In this document: piece after piece, positions 44,923 through 55,363 of the stretch | Numbering within the stretch: position 1 is the stretch's first letter | Layout of the letters: each line of letters opens with the position of its first letter | Assembly: GCF_035222485.1 (NCBI RefSeq) | Contig: NC_085924.1 | Span: 558,001 to 622,000 of the forward strand | Reading direction: 5' to 3' | DNA length: 64,000 nt | DNA from: Podospora pseudoanserina | Taxonomy: Eukaryota; Ascomycota; Sordariomycetes; Sordariales; Podosporaceae | The notes under the pieces: generated by a model | Databases searched by the model: none | Told to the model about the DNA's origin: nothing | The model's input: the letters and a program-made list of their open reading frames with translations, nothing else | Translations under genes and position numbers: made by a program

Positions 44923-45973
44923 TCAGAAACGCGTTCCACACCACCTCACCTCCGGCTTGGGGTTTTCTCTGTGATACTTTATGAACTCCTCCAGCTTCCG
45001 GTGATGCTCAAGCTCCTCCTCAGTAGGCTCATAGGGCGGCTCGTAATACGGCAAAGGCAAAACATCCCAACGTTCTTGCACCCAAGCGGTAACGGGAGGC
45101 ATGACCTTGGCCACGGCTTCATTCCATGACGCCGTCGCCTCCGGGTCCGATGCCGATACCTCCTCGTGCTCCGGCGTGGCACCATATTCCTGTGGCCAAA
45201 GGTGAAACTCGCAAATGACCGTCCGACCGTCTGTGCTCTCGTCCGTTTGCTCCGACTTCCCAAACTTGTTGTGCACCCATTGATCTTCCTCAAGCGCGAA
45301 GAACCACGTATTCATGTAACATTCCCAATGAAGACCTGTGCCTGCAATGAATTCAAAGCCGCGTGGTTGAAAACTGCAGAGTTCGTCCCTCAGGGCATGG
45401 TACGCGTTCCATGTGGTCTCGTGACCTTGTTTATGTGGTACCAGGAATGCGTTGAAGGTTACACGGCCTTCCACGTCCGACTTGGGTCGTTGGGTGGATT
45501 CTCGCAATGTGAGGAATCGCGACGCTGGAGATGAGGATGACGATGCGTCTTCAACAGATGAGGAGCTCTGTTCTGAAGAGGAGCCGTCTCTGGAAAGTTG
45601 CAAACTGTGGTCGTTTTCGGGTAGATTTTGCAGAAACGCGGCGCATGCAGGAGAAGACCGAAACTGTTTCAAGTGCTCCAGGTCTTCCCACTCTAGATTC
45701 ATGATGACAGATTAGCCGTGGGCTCTAAAAGGACCTTTGCGCATGTGGCAGTGGAAAAACGCTACCGATGATATAGGCAGCCTGCTCAGGATCTTCCACC
45801 ATTCTTCCCAACCATCCCTTTCTCACACCGGTCACGTCATCCAGTGGACCGAAGTGCACATTCTCGTGATCCACCGCCCATGTCGGCCACTCTCGCTCAA
45901 CTGGTAGATGGAACCGTGTCCAGGTCACCAAACTGTCGCTGCGCCTCCTCGTTATTTCCTTTGTACGGGCCAT
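44923..45973 (-). CDS. ABM-like (dimeric alpha-beta barrel) hypothetical protein
   Basis: Exon 1 is 45973-45766 and exon 2 is 45692-44923; the intron is 73 nt (GTAGCG...TCTAG). The product is about 325 residues. Across the junction the protein has PEQAAYI, then WEDLEHLKQFRSSPACAAFL. This is the pattern of fungal proteins with antibiotic-biosynthesis-monooxygenase-like barrels, in which a strand ending IxW is followed by a helix of the -FR.S..C..F type. A serine-rich acidic linker (about residues 105-130) precedes a second part with CEFHLWPQEYG. There is no signal peptide, so it is likely cytosolic. The substrate is unknown and no cofactor motif is visible. The fold call is tentative. Confidence 0.6.
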
Positions 45974-47126
45974 ATTGTGAATGCAGGAACTTGGCGATGA
46001 TGAGGGTGCTGTTTGCTGATGATGGTGATCAATGTCAATGGCTGCGAGCAGCGAGGTTTGGTTTCTACAAGAGCGGCTCCTGGGGGGTACTTATAGTCTA
46101 TATCTGACCACCAACAGTTGTTTTGCGCGCAGTGGCAAAAGCGGGGTACCTACCTGGCAATCCGAACCAGCGCCTCCATCAAGTCCGCTCATCAGTCCGA
46201 ACTTCATCTGCGCTATGTAAATGAACCTCTAAGAACCCTAACCCATTCACACGCTGCAAGGCCCTTATTAATTGGAAATTCCTCTAAAGTCCACATTATG
46301 ATGAAAATTTGGTCAAGACTTGGAAACAAGCTGCGTGATTTCAGGGACCGTATCTGCATAACTGATCACACTAAGTACGTAAAGTACTTTAGGCGTAATT
46401 GAGCCTCGACATACGCAGCGGCTCGTGTATTGACACGCTTTCTAGCGGAAGTTGATCGATCTGCTGACGCTTCTCATTCTATCTGGAATCAAAGTGGGAC
46501 AATCAGTAGCCGTAAAAGCCACAAGTCCCCATATAGATGGTTTTTGTTTGTTGCAAGGTGGAGCTCAAAATTCAGGGGTTCAGGGGTTCAGGGGCTGGCT
46601 CCACTCTGGTAAACAAGGACATCAAACCTGAAGACAAAGGTGCCTAGGTAGCTATGCTGTCACTTTTATTCTTTTCATCACTGAACCTTATATTTCACAA
46701 GGTTTTCACCGAGGCATTAACGGCTTTCGCTCGCTCCATAAACCTTGGGGCATTGCACACAATGCAATCCTTGTCACAAGTGAGATAGTGCAACGCGAAA
46801 TGCTAGGAGCGGACAAGACTAGTATCGTTTAACGGGTAATCACCTAGTACCCTAGATAGCTAAGGCAACAAAAGAGTGACGGGAAAACAGACTTGACAGC
46901 CCAAAATGCTGTCAAGTGGTTGTTGGGTGCAGATCCAGCGGTAGGCGTTTGATCCACCTCGACAAATCTCTAACCAAAGATCAGATTTACGCGATCTTTC
47001 TGTTTACCACAAGAACCATGATTAGCATTCTTATTCGCGTATCAAACGACGATTTCGACTCTGATATTAACCTTACTTTTTTATTCTTTTTAAGAGCCTT
47101 CGAATTAGTAACGTATTAAAAGCTCC
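45974..47126. other. Intergenic
   Basis: No gene recognised. It becomes AT-rich toward the LTR at 47127. Confidence 0.5.
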
Positions 47127-47456
47127 TGTTAAAATAGGTGCTATTGAGGCTTGTAGATACAGGCTCAAATAGCTATCGGCGCTGTACACTGAGAGCGAAG
47201 AAGACTTTGACTGCAGCATTCGACAGTTGCCGTGGCAGTGAAAGAAGGTGGATTACAGGGGCGGCGCCCTATAATATATAGACGAGAATCACTGTAACAT
47301 AGGCTTGTAAGGCACTAATAAGTGTGGTGAACCAGTATATTGATTGAACCTTATAGACTAAAAAATACCACAGTGGATAGGGTGTGAGGCAGAGGTCTTA
47401 TAGGCCATCGGCCCTTTACTTGCTCCCCGAAGGTAATTCCGTTTCCGGGCCTGAAC
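47127..47456 (+). mobile_element. Truncated LTR, family B (copy 3)
   Basis: Begins TGTTAAAATAGGTGC and follows the copy at 33470 closely until CCGGGCCTGAAC, where the next LTR starts at 47457. The missing right half does not resume on the far side of that LTR. Confidence 0.85.
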
Positions 47457-47840
47457 TGTCACAGACCAACCATATGGTAAGGCAGGATGGAGACTGCAGC
47501 CGGTCGTGGTGGCCAATCAAGTGGAAGGAAACGACGGAGCTGCAGGATAGTGGGGCGCTCACTCTTGGCAGAAGTGAGCCGGCTCACCTGGCTCACTGGT
47601 GAGCGTGGTGAGCCAGGTACGGAGGTACCTGGAGGATAGAGGTCTATATATACGGAGGAACTGGCTGGTGTAGATAGACAGTTCCGCAGTATGCAATACA
47701 AGTCACAATCGTTGGTATTCAGACTATTGTGATTGAGACAAGCCATTATTGTACACTTTTTAGCTGTACCGAACCAGGATTGTTCAGAAGTGCCTTCAAC
47801 CAGTATCCCTTTCAGAGGTTCTGGATAAGGGTTCGTCACA
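47457..47840 (+). mobile_element. LTR, family A (copy 5), least mutated
   Basis: Begins TGTCACAGACC and ends GTCACA, 384 bp. It has the TATATATACGGAGGAACTGG core and an upstream GTGAGC/GGCTCAC inverted motif (about 47573-47613). The left neighbour is a family B LTR and the right neighbour a pogo interior, with no duplication, so it marks a recombination join. Confidence 0.85.
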
Positions 47841-48341
47841 TTATATTTAGCCCTCTAGTAGTCGTATTTATATATAAAACACGTCCGGAGTTCTAGTTAA
47901 CGCTTAACAAAGTTATAAGCCTATCGTACGCTAATAGGAGACCCGTCGCGTTCGCGTGGTAATCGATTAACTGTATCTTCCACATACGTAAACCGGGGAT
48001 AGAATACGTATATATATAGCTTAATTATATATTTAATAATCGTCTTTTCCTTTAGATCCGTAAGCTTACGCGAATTGGCTGGAATATCGCGTCGTACAGG
48101 TTTACCATCACGTCGTGCAGGTTTACCATCGCGTCGACGCATTCGTGTTGCAGGATCAACACCGTAGATCTTTGCTGCAGCTCGAAGGCCAAGATTATTA
48201 TCGTTTTTGAGAGCTGCTACGGCAAGAAAAAGCCTGCTTTTGTACGAAGGTTGTTCCATTATTAAACGTGGACAAATTTGTGGTTGAAGATGAAAGGTGC
48301 GCAATGCCGTGGAGCGTGTTTCACTCGCTTATCACGCACGT
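47841..48341 (-). mobile_element. 5' fragment of a third pogo/Fot1 element
   Basis: The minus-strand frame contains LAVAALKNDNNLGLRAAAKI followed by YGVDPATRMRRRDG, then RFTYVEDTVNRL. It continues through stops to a YDY.RAK stretch next to the LTR at 47840, matching the full element. The inverted repeat end AACGTGCGTGATAAGCGAGT reaches 48341, followed by TA. An internal duplication GKPARRD/GKPVRRD is visible. Confidence 0.8.
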
Positions 48342-51300
48342 TATGCTTGTTTTGCTTGACATAAAGTCAGCTTGGGTAAGTCTTCGAAGAAAGAGTCCTC
48401 AATGTTTACTTTCAGAAACAAATTAAACATTGCGCATTTACCTGAAATCTTTGCGAGGTTTTATGATAGACGATAGCATGGAGAGATACTAAATTATATC
48501 GCTACAAATTTTGCCGGATTAATTCAAGTGGGCAGCAAAATGCATGAATGCATAACATCAGAGAATGGAAATCTGTGAAAGATTACCATCTTCAAGTCCA
48601 ACAGGTCCTCTCCGGACGACAATTATGGCATAACTAAGGTGTGTGACATTCACATGAACAAATCAATCAAGATATATGTTTCCATCAACGTTATTCGTTG
48701 TTAAAAAAAAAACATCCATGTGTGTCATTTCAGAGTTTACTAAACTGGGTATATCGACTGTTCTCGCTATTACAAGCATCTCAATTGCTTACAAGTCTTG
48801 TCATCATGCAACTGCGTATGTGAATCGAGAACAGCTGCGATGAGAGAAGGTGACATAGGATCATATTGTGGCATTGCAAGTCTCAAAGCAGTACATGGTT
48901 GCCGTCAACGTCTACTATTATCAAATCTCGAGCGTTCCACAATTACTAACGTCACTGATCAGCACACATCAAATCATGAGTTTTCGTACGAGAATACATC
49001 AAATTGCCACAAGTGAGCTTGAATAGCACAATAGGTAGACAGAGAAAAAGAACACGATTGTGTCGACTGATGAAGGCGAACATGGTCCAATTATTCGCCG
49101 TTCACGCCTGACAAATTGTCACAACCTTTTCCCACAGGGCAGCAAGTCCTACTTGCGGGTCGTGCACGTGGCTGTCACGCTCAACAACCATTGGCTCCAG
49201 ATTTCTCCCACTAACAGGTCGCTCTTCGCCCATTCGGCTTCTGATGGAACTTTTCTCGTCCAAGACATTACCATCACATCTGTGCCTCACCATCAGCTCA
49301 GAATTTTCACTCGGCGCCCGCCGCCAATCCAACAATGGGAAGAGTCCCGGAGCCTTGGTACTGGCGCCTGTGCCACGGTGCATGAGCAGACTATGCGTAA
49401 CGAGATGAGTGGGAAAAGCAGTGACTAGGCGTCAGGCACCGCATGATGCCCACGCTTTTCTTATGACATGAGGTATACCCTCTGGGATCTTCATTGCACG
49501 ACTTTAGACTGCAGCTGTATCCACTGTTTCTGATTAAGCCACGAGACTCGGATGTTACGGTGGACGGGACCCTGAATGTGGTGGTGTTGGTTCACAGGTG
49601 GGACGGCATGGGTGAGGATAGAACGACTCCCTGAGTTTGAAAAGAGAAAAAAAACATTCATCACATGTGTTGGGTCTCCATGAGAGCCTTTGGATGACAT
49701 GAGAAACTACCTACGGATAGGGATGTTGAGAGAGGTGACTGGACATCAAGCCAGAGATCTCATTACGAGAGAGCTCTCTTCTCATACACCCAAAAGTTTC
49801 TCTAATACCTCTCTTAATCTCCATTCGGTAGCTCTTTTGAACAAGCTCGGTGACCAAACTGGTTTGACATCTTCACATGCCACTTTTTTTCTCCTGTAAT
49901 ATCCCGCTACCTTGCATCCCATGATGTTTAGGAACGGGCATGCACATCGTAAAGGGCGACATCCCGCGGACATGAGCCGTCGATCATACCATTCCGGTAT
50001 CCCCAGCCGGGCTAGGGACGTAGCGCAGATGCTTGTTTCACTCATGATGCCGCCTTCGGAGCCGGAATGGGATTTTGAGGATGAAAACACACGTGGGCGT
50101 GGAAACACAGCGTCTCAGCCATGCTGTTACGCAACGCCCAGAGCCTAAAGCAACCTGATAGTGGAGGTTTCAAGCCATTCACACATGGCTATCGACTTGT
50201 CAACACACCACAAATGTCTTGTTCTGCTAGCCTTGCTCTCAACACTTCAAGGGCCTGCCCAAAGTGGAATCAAGACCATCCGAGGTTCATCTCCGGGGAA
50301 GACTGATGACTGCCCCCCCACGTATCATCAATGCAGGCTGGACGGGATAGGGCCCGTGAGCTCAGCCAGCACGAGCACAATGGGGAGGAGCTGATTGGAC
50401 TGGTGTAAGCGTACACCCTGCCACATAAGTACGGAACAACCAATGGAATGGGGGGTACCATTTCCAGGGGTTGGCTTCGACTTTGAGCTTGAACCCCGCG
50501 AACCACTTGTGCCACCCGTTCTCTCGGCGATATGGGATTTAGACTTTTGGTGCAATTTGAACAGCAATAAGCCTTTTTGCCAAGTTCTTGGGAAGCCAAC
50601 ACTGGGACTGACATCCTCGCCCACCACGCCGCCGTAAATCGTAACGGGCGCCAACCATCAAACTGGGGAAGGAAACAGGCAGCATTCCATCATCATCCCT
50701 GTGGTGGTAGGTCATTGATTGTCCATACAAGTGTGCGGCACTCACCAACGTGGGACACTCACTGCTCCTGACGATCTCGAAGCCGGTGGTTCGTCTCGAA
50801 CAGCCATGGAATATCAAAAGTCCAGGACGGAGGTTGGTTGGTCCAGACCCCGCAAAAATAGGTCCCGGCTCTTGTTATCGCCATCAGCCTCTTGATCGTG
50901 CACGTTGCTCAAACAAAGACTCCGATTGGATCATCTCATAGAGCCAAGACTTTCTGACCTCTGCCAAGGACATCGCCCGCATGGCCAAGAGCGGGACCTG
51001 GAGACTTGGCGACCGGGGGATTGAACCCCACGTGTGTCAAATCTCGAACGCCAAACGTCGAAGCTGGTTTTCCCTCATTGTCTGAACATTGCCATCCCTC
51101 AGCGCTCACTGGCTGCGAGAGCCCACCAAACGCACATCGTCGTCCCCGCGCGAACCATGATGCAAGCATATAAGGATGATCGCTTGTTCCGTCGCCCTCA
51201 GCCAAGCCTGCCAATGCTTGGCCCCGTGGGGTTCTCCTCTTCAATGGATCCGAGGTGGATTTCTCTTCCCAAAAAGAAGCGGTGTCGTTTTTTCCCATGA

Positions 51301-52401
51301 TCCGCCCGCTATTGCCTCCCTCCCCGTCACTCCTCGGGTTGGCTTTTTTTTTTTCTCGGTGCTTGGCCTTTTTTTGTGGGACGGACTTCGAAACATACCG
51401 TTCATCCAACATCGAGATTCTCGGCTGACGGCTTCGTTGAGCTTCGGCCGGCCGGGGGATCACGGACGTCTCCTCTCTCACCTACTAGTATCTGACGACT
51501 GCCTAGGCAGGTGATATCTGCTCTAGCGGCATAGAACTACACACACTAAGAGGACAGGTTCAATATTCCATTTTTGAACGCGGCACGCGAGCATACCGCA
51601 TACATACTGTGATGGTGCTCTCTTTCGAGTGCATATCCCACACATGTCCACGGCCCTAGTATATACACTACATCCGCCATCTATCGGCTTTGTACATGAT
51701 GCAGCCAAGATGCACAAACGGATCTTTCTCGCTAAAGCTAGACAGCGGGAGGGTTGCGATATGCGTATTCCCCTCCCCTCTCGGGGGACCAAACGGAACC
51801 ACTCATTGCGACGTCTCACATCACGCACATCAGAGAGTGCCTGCCAGCCTTGCCTCTTCTTCTGACCGAGGGAGGAACGAGTTGGATGTCAGAGAAAGAG
51901 ACAAAAAGTCTCGGACGCGTGTGGGTTGGACGGGAACAGGGATGGAGGGAGACAGGCCTGGAAGCGCGATCGGCTCTACCCGCCAAGCCCCAGTGCCCCC
52001 GCCGTCAAAGGCCCACCCCTCCAGCAAGGGTTCCAGCAGCTCCCACCCACCAGGTTGTCCCGACCAGCATCTCGACCCCCCCGATGCAAGCAGAAGCAGC
52101 AGGCGAGCAGGTCTTGTTTTCGCCAAGGCACCAGTACTGTGGGGAGAGGCAAAAAAACCAGAACCATTCATTCGACAGCAGCAGAAGAGCTCGAAGAGCC
52201 AACCCACGTGTGTGCCACCGCTGGCTGATGTCCCCCTGCGCTGACCATCGCCTCTCCATATGTCCGTCTGGTTAAATACAGACGGCACAACCTGTGTTTC
52301 CTCCTGACTCTGCATCCCTCCTCAACAGGTCGATCAGCCACCCGCTACAACAACCTTCGCAGTCTCGTCTCTGAGCACGCGACATCCACCGTCCAACTAC
52401 A
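48342..52401. other. Gene-free 4 kb upstream of the phosphate symporter
   Basis: Only short frames without motifs on either strand. Several CACGTG palindromes occur (49165, 50090, 51029, 52205). A poly-T tract lies near 51343-51355. Regulatory DNA, an unrecognised non-coding gene or a long 5' leader are all possible. Confidence 0.5.
52205..52210. promoter_or_regulatory. CACGTG, possible NUC-1/PHO4 site
   Basis: CACGTG about 190 bp before the symporter ATG. In Neurospora and yeast, NUC-1/Pho4 binds CACGTG-type sites to switch on phosphate uptake genes under starvation. Here it is a motif match only. Confidence 0.4.
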
Positions 52402-54308
52402 ATGGCGGTCCTCCACCAATTCGACTACCTCTTCGCCATTGGCACCATCTTCGCAGGCCTCGACGCCTGGAACATTGGTGAGTTGATACACCAACATGCA
52501 ACCATCACCACCGCCTGATATCAGCTCCTAACCAGCTCTCTCTCTCCCCTCCAGGTGCCAACGATGTGGCCAACTCATGGGCCACCTCTGTGGCTTCCCA
52601 GTCCGTGACCTACCTCCAGGCCATGGTTCTCGCCTCTATCATGGAGTTTGCCGGCTCCGTTGGTGTTGGTGCCCGCGTTGCCGACACCATCCGCACCAAG
52701 ATTGTCGACACGGCTCTCTTCAAAGATGATCCCGCTCTTCTCATGCTTGGCATGGTCTGCGCTGTTACCGCTTCTTCCATCTACCTCACCATGGCTACCA
52801 AGATTGGTCTTCCCGTCTCCACCACCCATTCCATCATGGGTGGTGTCATTGGCATGGGTGTTGCCGCCGTTGGCGCCGATGGTAAGGCTGACCAGGCTCT
52901 CGGGTACCTTTTTGACAGGCCGCTAACTTGGTGATCTCTAGGTGTCCAGTGGGTTGGCAAGGGTCCCGGTACTGGTGCCATCAACTCTGGTGTCGTCCAG
53001 GTCTTCCTCGCCTGGATCATCGCTCCTGGTCTCTCCGCTATCTTCGCCTCCATCATCTTCTTGATCACCAAGTATGGCGTCATGCTTCGCAAGAACCCCG
53101 TCTGGAAGGCCTTCATCTACGTGCCAGTCTACTTCGGTCTCGCCGCCGCGCTCCTTACCATGTTGCTTCTCTGGAAGGGTGGCAACTACGAGGTCAATCT
53201 CACTGATTCCCAGCTCCCCGGTGTCATTGTTGCCGTCGGTGTCGGTTTCGCCCTTCTCATGTGCGTCACTTTGATGCCCTGGCTCTACCGCGTTGTCATG
53301 CTCGACGACTGGCAGCTCCGCTGGTACCACATTCCTCTCGGTCTCCTCCTCCTCCGCCGCGGCCCCGTCCCTGAGAACCCCGACGACGAGTATGAGGATG
53401 AGCCTGTCCAGGAGATCAGCCCCAAGGATGAGCTCGCCGCCACCAAGGCCGCCCAGCGTGGTGATGTCGAGATCTCTGCCGCCGGTGCGCTCCCCGAGAA
53501 GACTGTTGGCGCCGCCGACTCTACCGATGGTGCTTCTGGCAACGACGCCGCTGCCCCTGTCCGCCGCAAGAAGCCCTCCGACTTCCGCAAGCCCCACAAG
53601 AAGCTCCTCAAGGGCAGACCCGAAGGCAAGTGGTACTCTTTGCCCGTTGTTTGGTACGGCATCAAGTGGGCTTTCCTCCACGGTATCGATCAGGATGTTG
53701 TCAACCTTGCTGGCCAGAAGAGCGCCCTCGCTGGTGATGTGGAGGAGATTCACGCCCACGCTGCTCGCTACGACAACAAGGCCGAATACATGTACAGCTT
53801 CCTCCAGGTCATGACTGCCGCCACTGCCTCTTTCACCCACGGTGCCAACGACATCGCTAACGCCATCGGTCCCTATGCCACCGTCTTCGAGATCTGGAAC
53901 TCCGGCGTGCTCCCCGAAACTGGCAAGGCTGCCGTTCCCACCTGGATTCTCTGCTTCGGCGCTGCCATGCTCGTCCTCGGCATCTGGACTTATGGCTATA
54001 ACATCATGAGGAACTTGGGTAACCGCCTCACCCTCCAGTCGCCATCCCGTGGTTTCTCCATGGAGCTTGGCTCTGCCATCACTGTCATTCTTGCCACCCG
54101 CTTGAAGCTCCCCGTCTCCACCACCCAGTGCATCACTGGTGCCACCGTCGGTGTCGGTCTCTGCTCTGGCACCTGGCGCACCGTCAACTGGCGCATGGTC
54201 GGCTGGATCTACTTCGGCTGGTTCATCACCCTCCCCGTCGCTGGTATCATCTCTGGCTGCCTCATGGGCATCATCATCAACGCTCCTCGCTGGGGCTACT
54301 CTGGTTAA
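52402..54308 (+). CDS. pho-4: Na+/phosphate symporter, PiT family (PHO-4/PHO89-like)
   Basis: Exons are 52402-52477, 52555-52881 and 52942-54308; introns are 77 and 60 nt and phases agree, giving 589 residues, close to Neurospora PHO-4. Both PiT signatures are present: WNIGANDVANSWATSVASQS near the N-terminus and SFTHGANDIANAIGPYA near residue 430. Multiple membrane helices flank them, each half having LPVSTTHSIMGG or LPVSTTQCITGA. A long hydrophilic loop (about residues 300-395) splits the halves and is rich in E, D and K. It imports phosphate with Na+ across the plasma membrane. Codon use is strongly biased to C-ending codons (GCC, CTC, GTC), as in highly expressed genes. CACGTG lies upstream. 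Confidence 0.95.
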
Positions 54309-55363
54309 ATTGGGATTAGCATTGGCGTTTTTCTTTTGGATTTGATTGTTTGAGAGTGTGTGGGTTCGAAAAGTACAGGGATCTGCACATTGGTTGAAGG
54401 ATGTGATTATTGGGAAGTATAATAGTTTGTGGTTCCGGTTTCAGAATACCCCCTGGGAGGCTTGGATATCTTGCGAGTAGTAATAAAAAAGGTCTTGGAC
54501 CTGTACCTACCACTTTTGTCTTGATTTGTCTGATCTTCCACAGCCACATCTACTTTCTCCTTCCTTCCTACCGATCTTGCTGCTGCCCTCTTGAATGTGT
54601 TTTTGTCCCCGAACAACACTTATCGGATTCCATCCATGCCTAAGAGCTCCCCGTCAAGGCACCCAAGCTCACAACCAATAAAGAAAAGTTGCATGTCTGA
54701 AGTTCATCCCATCTTCAACTCAGCCACTTCCCATGGTTCTCTTTGTCTATCGTCTGAAGGCATATCAATTGCAAACAAAGGCCTATTCGCGTATCAACAA
54801 GGCGTTGTGATTGGCAACACTGCACGCCCTCTCACTATCATCGGAGGGTATTTTTACCCCCGTTTTAGGCCTTTAGCTCACAACTGCACGCCTCCTACTC
54901 CCATCTAAAGGCATGCCAACCCCCTTTTTCACGCCAATTCACATCCAAACAACATGTCACACGCTCAAGCAGCCAAATCGACAACTTAGAACCCCTTTTC
55001 CATCATACACCGCCCCTGTTATTATAAAAACTATATAATACACGGCAATGAATCCGCCAGTTTGACAACTCCCCAGATCATGTGAAAACCGAATGCAATG
55101 AACCCCCCAAAACGCAAGCCCAGACGCAAATAACTCCCCGGACTATTGTAAAACCAGAATGTAACCACCCAAATACCGCTTACTTTGGTGCATAATAAAC
55201 CCACTTTTGCAATCCGTAAAAAAGGCCCATATGAACCTCTCTTGACCATGGGTATGTCCCAAAAACAAAACAAAACCGAGCCTGGAAAAAGGCAAATAAC
55301 TCCCCCCAAATATCTTGACGTCCCTGGTGCTGCTGCTGTCATTCTCACGGGCGAAAAAACAGC
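54309..55363. other. Intergenic between convergent genes
   Basis: 3' flanks of the symporter and of the coiled-coil gene. No coding signal. Confidence 0.5.

Noticed and set aside
30843-48341. A complete Starship or other giant element
   Set aside because: Only a tail fragment of a DUF3435 protein is present, with no recombinase core and no element ends.
52938-53840. 300-codon minus-strand frame
   Set aside because: Shadow of the phosphate symporter, produced by strong codon bias.
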